64,000 nucleotides of DNA from Algibacter sp. L3A6 (GTDB lineage: Bacteria > Bacteroidota > Bacteroidia > Flavobacteriales > Flavobacteriaceae): contig NZ_CP047030.1 of NCBI RefSeq assembly GCF_009796825.1, forward strand, positions 3,718,501-3,782,500, given 5' to 3'. Numbering within the stretch: the first letter of the stretch is position 1; the number at the start of each line of letters is the position of its first letter. Below the pieces are notes generated by a model that saw only the letters and a list, made by a program, of their open reading frames with translations, did no database searches and was not told the origin of the DNA. The translations under genes were made by a program, and so were the position numbers. Below, in pieces: positions 18,432-28,291 of the stretch.

Positions 18432-18946
18432 AAATAATAGTTCTTAGAAGCTATTTCCTGCTATCCGCTATATCTTTTTTGTAGATAGTTTCAAGGTTTC
18501 TCTTTATCTTAAACCCTTTTCTTCAACCTAAGTTTAGTCCTATTAAATAATACAAAAAAGGATGCCGCTGCTATCAGGGCTAAACTATCCGTTTAGGTTA
18601 TTTTTAATAGAAAATCAGAGTGCTATTCATTATCTGTATTAAAAAATAGCCTTCAAAACATCAATTTGCTGTCAGTAACCGTCGACACTTTTCCGCCACT
18701 CACCACAATTAAAACTCAACTTAGCGAAACACAATTTTTAAGCTAGGATTAAATATTACTTTTATCTCAGATAAGAAATCCCTGTCACTTTTAATGTACA
18801 GTACATTAGAATGAAACAAACCAAATTAAAAGTGATTCTTAGCAAAATGGGATACTAAATATATATTTTGTATTCTACCGCTTCTCTCATATTGTTGCTT
18901 TGTAAAAAGAGCACAATAATACGGCGGTAGTTTACTTTTATTAAAA
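18432..18946. other. 515-bp intergenic region between convergent genes
   Basis: No gene is seen here. The region lies between the 3' end of the DUF4130 gene and the 3' end of the FtsX-like permease. It contains the imperfect palindromic element at about 18451-18583, listed separately. The remainder is featureless AT-rich DNA. Confidence 0.6.
18451..18583. repeat. Imperfect palindromic intergenic element
   Basis: The left part (CCTGCTATCCGC, then TATCTTTTTTGTA) is roughly mirrored about 70 bp later by the reverse complement (TACAAAAAAGGATGCCGCTG, then CTATCAGGGC). From memory, sequence of this kind (CTATCCGCTATATCTTTT with GGATGCCGCT-CTATCAGGG) recurs between genes in Flavobacteriaceae genomes, so I read it as a dispersed palindromic intergenic repeat. 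No copy count could be made here. Confidence 0.45.
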
Positions 18947-21484
18947 CTATACTTCCTTCCTCAGCACCTCTAAAGGTGGACTTTTTAATACAGATTTTAA
19001 GTTACTTAATCCAACCAAAACAACTAAAAGCGTAATACTTGGTAGAAAAACCAAAAACGGAATTACCGATGGTACAAAAGGTTCTTTAAACAAAAATGTG
19101 GCTAATAATTGGCTTCCAATAAAAGCCAATAAAATTCCTGTTAAGCTTCCTAAAACACCTAAATAAACATATTCTAGAGCCGTAATTTGTAAAATTTGCT
19201 TGCTTTTTGCTCCTAAAGTTCTAAGTAACACACTCTCTTTTATACGTTGGTATTTGCTATTTCTAACAGAACCAATAAGTACAATAAAACCAGTCAGAAT
19301 ACTAAAGAAAGCCATAAAATTAATAATCCATGATATTTTATCTAGAATATCTTCAACAATAGTAAACACCTGTCGTAAATCTAAAATAGTAACATTTGGA
19401 AACTTCTGAACCAAATCGCTTTGCAAGGCAGCCGAGCTTTCTTCATCTGGTACATGTGTGGTCATGACGTTAAATGTAGGCGCATTTTCTAAAACACCCA
19501 CCGGAAATAAAATATTAAAATTTATTTTCATACTGCTCCAATCCACTTTACGAATACTGCCAACTACAGTTTCCTTAAGCGCACCCTGAATATTAAAAAC
19601 AACAGTATCCCCTATTTTTAAATTAGCATCTTTGGCAATGTTGTCTGTTATTGAGATATAGATGGGGTTTCCGGGTTCCATTTTACCTGTCCATTCACCT
19701 TCCAAAATTTCTTCGGTATCTACCAAAGCATCTCTATAAGTTACTCTAAGCTCTCGGTTTAAAATCCATTTACGCATTTTAATGGTGGTGTCTTGGCGAA
19801 TTTCATTTACCGATTTACCACGAATACTATGCATGCGCATTGTAATAATTGGAATATTATTAATCACCTCCAAGCCTTTACTTTTAAAAGTCTCTAAAAG
19901 TGTCGTTTCCTGTTCTTTTTGAACATCCATTAAAATGATATTGGCATCATTTTGCTTGTTTTCAATAGCGGTTTTTGCCAATAAAATATCCTTTGTAAAA
20001 TACAGTGTGCTTATTAAAAATGTACCCAAACCAATCGCTAATACCAATACCATAGTTTGGTTATTAGGGCGAAATAAATTTAATAAACTTTGGCGTTTGG
20101 TATAACCCCAAGAACTTGGGAAATATTTTTTAATTAGTTTAATAAACATCTGTGCTATACCAGCCATAATAGCAACTGTGATAAAAATTCCGATTGTAAA
20201 AAACAATCCGTTTAAGGCATCTTTTAGCATCCAAAATGCAAACAGAAATATAAAAATAGCAATGGCGAACATAACTGCAATTCTTGCTTTTTTAGGTTTT
20301 TGAAGATTATCTTCCGAGCCTCTTAAAACTTCTAAAGGTGATACATGCCAAGTTCCTAACAAGGGTAATAACGCAAATAAAACAGACATTAAAACACCTA
20401 AAGTAATCCCCATAATTATGGGCTGAACTGAAATAGATATTTCTACACTAAATGGTAAAAAATCTTGTAAAATATAAGGGAATACATATTGTAATGCGGT
20501 GCCTATGGCCAAACCTATTAAACCTCCAATGAGTCCGATGCTAATAATTTGTAGCAGGTAAATTAAAAAAGTTTGTTTTCTAGAAGCGCCTAAACACTTT
20601 AAAACAGCAACACTTTTTAGTTTTTCTTTAATATAGATATGCACAGAACTCGCAATACCAATACAACCCAATAAAAGCGCTATAAAAGCGACTAAATTTA
20701 AAAACCGACTCACATTATCATAGCGCCTGCCTAAACGTTTGCTTGTGCTAATATGCGTATCAAGATCTGCGTTTTCCGCTTCAAGAACGGGCTCTAATGT
20801 TTTCTTTAAACCTTCTAAATTGACTTTTGGATCTTTAAAAAAGTATTGATATTCTTTTCTACTTCCTAATTGTAATAATTCAGTTTCATCTAAAAAACGA
20901 AACGGAATTAAAACGGTTGGCGCCACAGAAGATGAAATAGCTGTACTACCTGGAATGGCTTTTAATTCACCAACAATAGGCAGCGTTAATTCTCCTATTT
21001 TAATAGAATCTCCTGGTGTAATCTTGTATTGTAAAAGTAGCGTGGCATCAACTAATGCGCCACCTAAGTTCTGGTAAGTAGCACCTGCATCTTTTGGTGT
21101 GGTTGTGATATCTCCGTAAAAAGGAAATGCGCCTTCAACAGCTCTAACCTTTACTAATTTTGTACCGTTATTTTTAGGGAAAGCGGCCATAGACACAAAG
21201 TTAACTTCAGATGCATCGGCACCTAAAGAATCTATAATGGCTTGTGTTTTTTCAGTCGGTTTTTGTTTGCTATCAATAACAAAATCGGCACCCATTAAGG
21301 CTTTTGATTGTAGCTTTATATTTTGCTTTAAATTATCGCTAAATAACTGAATAGAAACAACCGCAGCAATCCCTAATATTATGGAAGCCATAAAAAGCAA
21401 CAGTCTAGAAAGACTGGCTTTCCCATCTCTCCAAGCCATTTTTAAAAGCCATTGAAAATTCGGTTTTGAATAGATTTTGCTCAT
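18947..21484 (-). CDS. YbbP-type FtsX-like ABC transporter permease
   Basis: This 845-residue membrane protein has the YbbP layout. An N-terminal membrane segment (about 25-45) is followed by a large periplasmic domain and three clustered helices (about 255-375). A further pair lies near 400-450, then a second periplasmic domain, and the FtsX-like block sits at the C-terminus (about 715-835, ending PPLEVLRKEV). The repeated SPLEVLRG/PPLEVLRK motifs are typical. With the adjacent ATPase (1-bp overlap of stop and start) it forms a MacB/Lol-type mechanotransmission complex rather than an importer. A TesA-like esterase is divergent next door, as in the widespread ybbA-ybbP-tesA neighbourhood. The substrate is unknown. 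Confidence 0.85.
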   Translation of the reverse strand: MSKIYSKPNFQWLLKMAWRDGKASLSRLLLFMASIILGIAAVVSIQLFSDNLKQNIKLQSKALMGADFVIDSKQKPTEKTQAIIDSLGADASEVNFVSMAAFPKNNGTKLVKVRAVEGAFPFYGDITTTPKDAGATYQNLGGALVDATLLLQYKITPGDSIKIGELTLPIVGELKAIPGSTAISSSVAPTVLIPFRFLDETELLQLGSRKEYQYFFKDPKVNLEGLKKTLEPVLEAENADLDTHISTSKRLGRRYDNVSRFLNLVAFIALLLGCIGIASSVHIYIKEKLKSVAVLKCLGASRKQTFLIYLLQIISIGLIGGLIGLAIGTALQYVFPYILQDFLPFSVEISISVQPIIMGITLGVLMSVLFALLPLLGTWHVSPLEVLRGSEDNLQKPKKARIAVMFAIAIFIFLFAFWMLKDALNGLFFTIGIFITVAIMAGIAQMFIKLIKKYFPSSWGYTKRQSLLNLFRPNNQTMVLVLAIGLGTFLISTLYFTKDILLAKTAIENKQNDANIILMDVQKEQETTLLETFKSKGLEVINNIPIITMRMHSIRGKSVNEIRQDTTIKMRKWILNRELRVTYRDALVDTEEILEGEWTGKMEPGNPIYISITDNIAKDANLKIGDTVVFNIQGALKETVVGSIRKVDWSSMKINFNILFPVGVLENAPTFNVMTTHVPDEESSAALQSDLVQKFPNVTILDLRQVFTIVEDILDKISWIINFMAFFSILTGFIVLIGSVRNSKYQRIKESVLLRTLGAKSKQILQITALEYVYLGVLGSLTGILLAFIGSQLLATFLFKEPFVPSVIPFLVFLPSITLLVVLVGLSNLKSVLKSPPLEVLRKEV

Positions 21485-22173
21485 TAAATCGCGCTTGTTT
21501 TTTCGTTTGAAATAATCTTACCGCCTTTCAATCTTAAAATTTGTTGCGTACGGTTTGCTAAATCTAAATCGTGGGTAATAATCACCAAAGTAGTTCCGGC
21601 TTCTTTATTAAGTTCAAAGAGTAATTGAATCACCTTTTCACCGGTTTCTTCATCTAAATTTCCTGTAGGTTCATCGGCAAATAAAATAGACGGATTGTTA
21701 GAGAAAGCACGCGCCAGAGCAACACGCTGTTGTTCTCCACCCGATAATTGCGATGGATAATGATGTAAACGATCTCCTAAGCCTACTTTTTCTAATAAAG
21801 CAATTCCAGATTTAGAAGCGTCTTTTTTACCTTGCAATTCCAAAGGAACAATCACATTTTCTAATGCCGTTAAAGTGGGTAGTAATTGAAAATTCTGAAA
21901 AATAAAACCGACTTCTTTATTTCGTAAAGCGGCGCGTTCATCTTCATTTAAATCATGCAAAGCGGTGCCGCATAATTCTATGCTTCCAGCCGTTGGATAA
22001 TCTAAACCAGCACACAAACCTAAAAGCGTGGTTTTTCCGCTTCCTGAAGGTCCTACAATAGAGAAAACACTCCCCTGTTTTACTTCAAAAGAGATATTGC
22101 TAATTACTGTTAATTTTTTAGAACCACTGGTATAAGTTTTCTCTAAATCATTAATCTTTAATATATTTGACAT
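21484..22173 (-). CDS. YbbA/LolD-type ABC transporter ATPase
   Basis: This 229-residue nucleotide-binding subunit has Walker [10 protein letters not shown] (about 39-47), Q-loop [18 protein letters not shown], signature [14 protein letters not shown] (about 142-155), Walker [13 protein letters not shown] and H-loop VIITHD. It belongs to the LolD/MacB/YbbA class that drives FtsX-like permeases and overlaps the start of the permease gene at 21484. It faces the GDSL esterase gene across a 34-bp divergent gap, so both promoters must overlap or lie inside coding sequence. Confidence 0.92.
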   Translation of the reverse strand: MSNILKINDLEKTYTSGSKKLTVISNISFEVKQGSVFSIVGPSGSGKTTLLGLCAGLDYPTAGSIELCGTALHDLNEDERAALRNKEVGFIFQNFQLLPTLTALENVIVPLELQGKKDASKSGIALLEKVGLGDRLHHYPSQLSGGEQQRVALARAFSNNPSILFADEPTGNLDEETGEKVIQLLFELNKEAGTTLVIITHDLDLANRTQQILRLKGGKIISNEKTSAI

Positions 22174-22207
22174 GACGCTTATTTAATGTTTTTACTAAAA
22201 AATCCCG

Positions 22208-22945
<738 letters not shown>

Positions 22946-22969
22946 TAAACCGCTATTTTATTTACTAAA

Positions 22970-23167
22970 CTAGTTTTTATCCTTTCGTTTCTTTCTCCAA
23001 AGTATGTAAAAGAAAACAGCTAAGATTGGTAAAATAATAAACACAATTAACTCAAACGGATCCGATAAATCTAATGGTTGGTTGTCGTCTGGGTTTGGCG
23101 TTCCCATGGGTAATTGTAAAATCAATGTATTAAATAGTGTGAGCATGTTTTTAAGGGTTTTACCCAA
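22970..23167 (-). CDS. Small single-pass membrane protein
   Basis: This 65-residue protein has one membrane helix (about 41-57, FIILPILAVFFYILW) followed by a strongly basic tail RRKKRKDKN-like, so the C-terminus faces the cytosol. The front half holds PMGTPNPDDNQPLDLSDP. Short proteins with this proline/asparagine block followed by one helix are common in Flavobacteriaceae, and the true start may be one of the inner Met codons. The function is unknown. Confidence 0.6.
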   Translation of the reverse strand: MGKTLKNMLTLFNTLILQLPMGTPNPDDNQPLDLSDPFELIVFIILPILAVFFYILWRKKRKDKN

Positions 23168-23275
23168 ATTTAAGAATTTAAAAACGGCTAACCAACCTAA
23201 AAGCCAACTACCTTAATTTATCTGAAACGTTATAAAGTTAAGAAAACCCACATCTTACTCTATTTTGTTAGCTTC

Positions 23276-23476
23276 TTATTTTTGATTGTTCTTTAAAGTT
23301 TCTAGTTCTTTTTCAAGTTTTTCGGCTTTAGCTTTAAATGTTTCCATGGCTTTTTTTAATTGTCCTACTTTTTTCAAAACGTCTTCATCTTGAAGCGCTT
23401 GATAAGTGGTAACACCATTTGTTTCTTTTATTTTTGATTTACCTCCACATCTTGGGCAATTTGATACTTGACTCAT
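23276..23476 (-). CDS. Small zinc-ribbon plus coiled-coil protein
   Basis: This 66-residue protein has a CPRCGG motif at residues 7-12, half of a zinc ribbon, and a C-terminal coiled coil (about 35-62, KKAMETFKAKAEKLEKELETL). Only one CxxC is present, so metal binding would need dimerisation. It sits 7 bp downstream of the O-methyltransferase stop on the same strand and is probably co-transcribed with it. The family is not recognised. Confidence 0.6.
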   Translation of the reverse strand: MSQVSNCPRCGGKSKIKETNGVTTYQALQDEDVLKKVGQLKKAMETFKAKAEKLEKELETLKNNQK

Positions 23477-23483
23477 AATATAT

Positions 23484-24116
23484 TTATTTTTTAACTGTTA
23501 TTAATACTACTTTTTCTCCAAATAGAGACTGCAATTTATACGCTTTATTTTGACTAATCACTTCTAAAAAGGCTTTAGAATCTGCCATTTCTGCATTATC
23601 GACATAGATAAATGTACCGTTATGGAAATTAGGTTCCAGCATCTGGAAAAGTGTTAAGTACAAGTCTTTCCAACCATCTAGCAATAATAGATCAATAGGT
23701 TCCTCATGGTTTTTTAAGGTTTCCGTGGCGTCTCCAATTCTAACATCAATAAGATTGTGTACTCCTGCGCTTTTAAAATTATTAATGGCTTTTTTTGCTT
23801 TCGATTCGAGTAACTCTGTGGTGATAACGCGGCCGCCTGTTTCAAGAACGCCTTGCGCTAAATACAGTGTGGAAATCCCGAAAGAGGTTCCAAATTCTAC
23901 AATGTTTTTAAGTTTGTTATCTTCTATTAGGTTTGTTAAACCTTTGCCTTGTGATTTTGTAATTGACAAATAGGCATCTTTAAAATCCAAAGGCTGCATA
24001 GGTCTAAAAACGCTTTTTGCAACACCTTTCATTATGTTTAGCATATCGAATTTAGAATCTTCAAAGAGTCCGTTTATGGTGGTGTTTATTTGGTTTTGTT
24101 GTGAGGTTATCATCAT
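23484..24116 (-). CDS. Class I SAM-dependent O-methyltransferase
   Basis: This 210-residue protein carries the class I methyltransferase motif I VEFGTSFGISTLYLA (about 69-83), an acidic residue after strand 2 (VITTELLESKAKKA) and the motif DLLLLDGWKDLY (about 137-148), as in COG4122 O-methyltransferases. There is no signal peptide. It appears to be co-transcribed with the small zinc-ribbon gene. The substrate cannot be read; relatives act on catechol-like or secondary-metabolite hydroxyls. Confidence 0.8.
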   Translation of the reverse strand: MMITSQQNQINTTINGLFEDSKFDMLNIMKGVAKSVFRPMQPLDFKDAYLSITKSQGKGLTNLIEDNKLKNIVEFGTSFGISTLYLAQGVLETGGRVITTELLESKAKKAINNFKSAGVHNLIDVRIGDATETLKNHEEPIDLLLLDGWKDLYLTLFQMLEPNFHNGTFIYVDNAEMADSKAFLEVISQNKAYKLQSLFGEKVVLITVKK

Positions 24117-24205
24117 TTTTCTGTTTAAAAAGAAGGAATACCAAAGTCAAGTTGATATCCCTTCATGCTAGTAATCAATATGTGTTTACAATTTTCAGAT
24201 GCTCT

Positions 24206-24886
24206 TTAATATTCAAGCTCTGGTTTAATTTTTTGATAGCGTCCCATCCATATAGAAGATTGATCCATCATGTCCATAAACTCCTTAGAGATCTTGTTAT
24301 TCATAAACGGTTGTAAAGCAGCATCAGAATGGCTTTTATTATCCCAATACACTACAACAATTTGTTCACCATTTTCATTTACACCAGTAATACGTTGTAA
24401 AAAACCATCTTGTTTTGAAGTGAATCCTTTTTCAACGCGCTTATTGGTTTTATTGAATGCATTCATATTAATATCTGCTTTAGTTTTAAAAGACATCACT
24501 TCAACAAAATTGCTGTGAGCTGCGTTAAAATTATTATCAATATTATAACGCGACATTTTCATAGAAGCCTCATCAATCATGGAAGCATAATCGGCTACAG
24601 AGGGATTAGCCATAAATTTTTCCATAGATGCTTTCGCGTTTTCTAGAGTTTCCCAATATACCAAAACCACATATTCTCCATTTTCATTTATTCCGCTTTG
24701 GCGCTTAATAAAACCAGGTTGTTTTGCTGTGAAATTAGCCTCTATTTCAGCGTCAAGTTTATTGAAAACGGCAATATTATCAAGTGATTTCGTCTTAAAG
24801 GTTGTTACTTCTAAAACAGATTTTGTTTGGCTACAGCTACTAATTAGTAAGCCTATTATTGCTAATGCTATTAATTTAATTTTCAT
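24206..24886 (-). CDS. Lipoprotein with two antibiotic-biosynthesis-monooxygenase (ABM) domains
   Basis: This 226-residue protein has a lipoprotein signal (lipobox LISSC, Cys18) and two tandem copies of a about-100-residue ABM dimeric alpha/beta-barrel unit. Each copy has TSKQ/TAKQ-x-GF followed by the shared segment INENGEYVVLVYWE or VNENGEQIVVVYWD. The two copies could form one barrel within a single chain. ABM proteins are heme-degrading or quinone monooxygenases, or have no catalysis. It lies directly downstream of an MBL lipoprotein with 52 bp between, so the two are probably co-expressed. Confidence 0.72.
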   Translation of the reverse strand: MKIKLIALAIIGLLISSCSQTKSVLEVTTFKTKSLDNIAVFNKLDAEIEANFTAKQPGFIKRQSGINENGEYVVLVYWETLENAKASMEKFMANPSVADYASMIDEASMKMSRYNIDNNFNAAHSNFVEVMSFKTKADINMNAFNKTNKRVEKGFTSKQDGFLQRITGVNENGEQIVVVYWDNKSHSDAALQPFMNNKISKEFMDMMDQSSIWMGRYQKIKPELEY

Positions 24887-24938
24887 AATTAATGAGTTTT
24901 AATTTAATGTAGGAGGTAATAAAGTTTGGCGATCGAGA

Positions 24939-25898
24939 TTAAAACCAATCTGCTCCAGTATCTCCAGGGAAAAAAGAGCCAGGTAACGATAAATAAAGGC
25001 CTTCATCTAAATATGTTGGAAAAAGCACTTCTAGTTCGTCAATTACCTCTTGGTTTGTTGTCGCTGTTCCCTCACCAGTAGTAGTTTGTGTACCTTTTAT
25101 AATACCTTGTGCATTTTGTAAATAATCGATGTTTTCGTCAATAGACGCTTCAACATCAGAACGTGAACCATTGTGTCCAGCAAAAATATGATTGTAGTCT
25201 GCAAAGTTGGCTTTCAATACATTTAAACCAGCAATCCAGTTATCAATTTCATCATCACCACTATTTGGTGTGTATTCTCTTAAATACGGATGGGATAGAT
25301 TGTAAATAAGGTCTCCAGTAAAAAGAACTTTATGCGCAGCATTATAAACATAACCGTTTTCTCCAGTTTCTGCGTTAGATACTTTATCAAAAATATAAGT
25401 TAAATCGCCTATTTCTTGAAAATCGCTCACCGCAATAACCGCATTAGGATGCAAGGTTGTAAAGTCTGCTGTATTGTTTAATTGTGCAGCCACAGTGCTT
25501 TCAGCATAAAAATCTAAATCTGCAAAATTTCCCGCACCACCATAATGATCGCCATGGTTGTGAGTAATTATTACAGCGCCAGGTTTATTAATAGCATTGA
25601 CATAAGCTTTTAGTTCGTCTGCAAAAACTGGCGCAGGTCCTAAATCTACTAAAACAACAGTGTTTTCTGTTTCTACAATAGTGATTGTATATGGAGCGGT
25701 ATCAAAATTAAGCGTGTGGTATCTTACTGTATTTTCTGTAATAACATCTACAGTGCCCAAAGTTATCATGGAGCTTGACGGTGCATTTCCAAAATCAACT
25801 GTTTTTTGAGCATTAGAATCGTCGTCATTATTACAAGAGACGATGGTGATAGCCAAAACAATAATGGCCATAAATTTTAATTTGAAAGATTTCATCAT
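24939..25898 (-). CDS. MBL-fold metallo-hydrolase lipoprotein
   Basis: This 319-residue protein has a lipobox (IVSC, about Cys22) and an Asp/Asn-rich linker. The metallo-beta-lactamase domain is marked by ITHNHGDHYGGAGNF (HxHxDH, about residues 111-116), a later LFTGDLIYN and FAGHNG. Both zinc sites look complete. It resembles extracytoplasmic MBL proteins of the quinoprotein-relay/SoxH group. It lies between an AraC-type regulator (upstream) and an ABM lipoprotein (downstream), suggesting a small regulated envelope operon for breakdown of some small molecule. The substrate is unknown. Confidence 0.8.
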   Translation of the reverse strand: MMKSFKLKFMAIIVLAITIVSCNNDDDSNAQKTVDFGNAPSSSMITLGTVDVITENTVRYHTLNFDTAPYTITIVETENTVVLVDLGPAPVFADELKAYVNAINKPGAVIITHNHGDHYGGAGNFADLDFYAESTVAAQLNNTADFTTLHPNAVIAVSDFQEIGDLTYIFDKVSNAETGENGYVYNAAHKVLFTGDLIYNLSHPYLREYTPNSGDDEIDNWIAGLNVLKANFADYNHIFAGHNGSRSDVEASIDENIDYLQNAQGIIKGTQTTTGEGTATTNQEVIDELEVLFPTYLDEGLYLSLPGSFFPGDTGADWF

Positions 25899-25998
25899 TT
25901 TATTTTTAGATTAATAATTATACTGCAAAGATGCATTAGCGCCGCAGTATTAAGCCAATCAAAATGATGATAAAAATGGTTAAAGTGTAACCTGGTGT

Positions 25999-26877
25999 TT
26001 ATGTTTTATTTCGGAATTTAAGTGGTGTAAAGCCCGTGTTTTTTCTAAAAAACTTACCCATATTCGTAGGCTCTTCAAAGCCGGTTTTATAACTTATTTC
26101 TTTAATAGAAAGTGAGGTTGTAACTAGATAGCGCTTAATTTCAATAATTACAAAATCGTCTATAAACGCTTTTACAGTCTTGCCAGTAAGCGTCTTAACA
26201 ATATCGTTTAGAAACTTATAAGATATAAATAATTTTGATGCATAATATCTTGAACTTCTAGTATTTGCAAACTCATCTTCAAGTATATCTTTAAATGCTG
26301 TAAATTTCTCTAACCAATGCATATTAATGTCTTTAACAGATTGGTTTTCTTTGGTCCGCTCTGCCTTAAGTAGTAAAACATTAAGCAGATTACTTAATAT
26401 TTGCGACTTGCCAAAACCATTAGAAAACATATACTCATTACGCAAATTATGTGCTGTACTAATCAGGTTATCATGATCGGTTTTACTTTGGTGAATTACG
26501 GGTGTTTCAATATGGTAATTAAATAACCGATTTAAATTTAAAGTGCTTAATAAATAATGTGATTTATCTACAAACGAACTATTAAAAATAATACAATAGC
26601 CCTCCGCATTTATCAGTTCTTTGTTAAAATGATGGATTTGATTTTTAGAAACAAAGATAGAACTTCCTTCAACTAAAGTGTAAGACTTAAAATCGACAAC
26701 ATGCTCATAAGTGTTTTTGGTAACAATGATGATAAGATGAAATAAAATTCTATGTGGTGAAAAAGGATCATGACTTGTAGATAAACCTAACTTGTCAAAA
26801 GTTTCGGCAAAGGTCATGACTTCAATATCTAATTCAAAATCTGATTTAAATTCTATTTTAGGTAAATCATGTGTCAT
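25999..26877 (-). CDS. AraC-family transcriptional regulator
   Basis: This 292-residue protein has an N-terminal cupin-like sensor region (about 30-150) and a C-terminal pair of helix-turn-helix motifs (about 195-290), including SLSIKEISYKTGFEEPTNMGKFFRKNTGFTPLKFR, the standard AraC signature. It is upstream of the MBL lipoprotein gene on the same strand with a 100-bp gap and probably regulates it. The ligand is unknown. Confidence 0.88.
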   Translation of the reverse strand: MTHDLPKIEFKSDFELDIEVMTFAETFDKLGLSTSHDPFSPHRILFHLIIIVTKNTYEHVVDFKSYTLVEGSSIFVSKNQIHHFNKELINAEGYCIIFNSSFVDKSHYLLSTLNLNRLFNYHIETPVIHQSKTDHDNLISTAHNLRNEYMFSNGFGKSQILSNLLNVLLLKAERTKENQSVKDINMHWLEKFTAFKDILEDEFANTRSSRYYASKLFISYKFLNDIVKTLTGKTVKAFIDDFVIIEIKRYLVTTSLSIKEISYKTGFEEPTNMGKFFRKNTGFTPLKFRNKT

Positions 26878-27081
26878 ATTACAAATGTATGAAAATAGTA
26901 AGTTTATTTCCGTGAGATAGCAAATTCGAATATTTTTCTCTTTTAGGAATTAAAAACGACTATTTTTAATGTATTGCATAAATTGAATATTCTGTACAAG
27001 GACTAAAGTTTTTTCAAATACGGGATTCTCAGCGAACAGCAAAATTTAATAGTTTTACTGACAAATCGAATCTAGATGTCT

Positions 27082-27645
27082 CTAATTCAAAATAAGTGTT
27101 CGTGCCACTTTTAAAAGCAACTTTTTTTCTTCAATCGCTCTTTTTAAGGGCGATTTAGCCAAACCAATTAATCTACGCATAATTTCTATTCCGGCAGCCT
27201 TGGCAAGCAAATTGGCGTTTAAGGTTTTTGGGTATCTATTTTTTATGGTTTCTAAACAATCGATATTCATACTGATCATAATAGTATGTGTTACCATAAC
27301 GCCATTATCAAATTCGGAAAAACCCATAAAACTGAATTCTGGATCTATCAGATACGTATGGTTTGCTTTCGACATCCAACTTCCAGGATAATAATTGCCG
27401 TGTAAAAGTGTATCGCCTTTGGATATGTACTCTGTAAAATAAGCCAATATTTTAGGAATATGTGGCGCAATTACCTTATTGGTAACCGCTTTATAAACTG
27501 AAACTCCACATAGATACACTTAATAGGTGTCGTAATACCTTGATATTTCTGAACAAACGGACGCGATTGTTTTACGATAAAAAACCGCGTATTGGTACGG
27601 ATTCTAAGCACCACATTTATGTTGTCCTCACCAGGTTTTTCTATA
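27082..27645 (-). pseudogene. Decayed copy of the methylthioribose-kinase-like gene at 36556-37524
   Basis: The DNA is clearly homologous to the intact gene at 36556-37524: the same C-terminal reading frame, and even about 130 bp of shared 3' flank at about 26945-27081. About 300 bp from the middle of the gene is deleted (copy jumps at about 27435). The frame breaks near 27510, and the 5' end is fused to nucleoside-hydrolase sequence at 27636-27645. An open frame of 145 codons survives at 27082-27519, but the catalytic HGD has become HGN and the nucleotide-binding N-lobe is gone. It is not expected to make an active kinase. Confidence 0.85.
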
Positions 27646-27805
27646 ATCTATGGATCTTCCAAAATAGCAGTCGCCACATTGGTGATCGATTCTAAAATAA
27701 CAACGTTCAGTTTTTCGCCAGCAGGTAATGTACCCAAAACATTAAAACTCGAGCTTTAATGGTTCTAACTATATCATAAAGATCGGCACCATCATTGAAT
27801 GTTGA
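27636..27805 (-). pseudogene. Remnant of the nucleoside-hydrolase gene (copy of 37528-38511)
   Basis: After the 10-bp junction TTTTTCTATA, the sequence follows 37981-38075 of the intact gene (ATGGATCTTCC, GCCACATTGGTG, GTTTTTCGCCAGC equivalents). It then jumps about 200 bp to the part around 38275-38345 (ACATTAAAACTCG, then ATAAAGATCG). Two large deletions and scattered substitutions leave only about 170 bp. Together with the kinase remnant it shows that the whole two-gene unit was once duplicated. Confidence 0.8.
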
Positions 27806-27853
27806 CGACTATATTCTCACTATAGCTTTACAGAAACAAATTCACTTACTAAA

Positions 27854-28291
27854 TCAATTAACTAACTCTCCTTCACATTCAATTAGGATATAATTAAAAT
27901 GTTCAACATCACTTGCGTTAAGCTTTAATGTACCCGTCATGCTTACAATATTGTCAGTTTTAAAGTGTTTCACGTTAGTAAACTGAAGCTCTACTGCGGT
28001 TTCCGGACCACCTTGACCACAAAAGAAACAGGCAGACATGGGGCCTTTGGATAACATGAATAATTTACCATTAGGATCGATATTTAGAAAATATCCCGTT
28101 ATAGTAATTTTTTTCCCTTCGAGAGCTTTAACTGATGCAGAAAAATCGGGATGCTTAAAATAATCATCGTAAGCTGGAAAAAATTTGTCGGTGTAAGTCA
28201 CTTTTGCTAAATCTTCCCAAGTTATTTTTTGTTGGCTATAGCATAGTGCGTGCGTAAAGAGCAGTATTGCTATTAAAATTTTATTTTTCAT
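27854..28291 (-). CDS. DUF3299-like secreted protein of the zinc ABC trio
   Basis: This 145-residue exported protein has a signal peptide of about 19 residues. The mature domain has the pattern GKKITITGYFLNI and a Cys pair in ACFFCGQGGPETAVE (about residues 88-102), which I associate with DUF3299, an OB-like periplasmic domain. It is the last gene of the zinc cluster and overlaps the permease stop by 11 bp. In Pseudomonas and Vibrio, Zur-controlled loci combine a DUF3299 protein with an FtsX-like permease and ATPase, so this trio fits zinc handling in the envelope. The domain name is from recall; the operon position is direct. Confidence 0.7.
   Translation of the reverse strand: MKNKILIAILLFTHALCYSQQKITWEDLAKVTYTDKFFPAYDDYFKHPDFSASVKALEGKKITITGYFLNIDPNGKLFMLSKGPMSACFFCGQGGPETAVELQFTNVKHFKTDNIVSMTGTLKLNASDVEHFNYILIECEGELVN

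Noticed and set aside
27082..27519. Annotating the 145-codon frame as a functional small kinase.
   Set aside because: Side-by-side reading with 36556-37524 shows an internal deletion, loss of the N-lobe and HGD changed to HGN, so it is a remnant.
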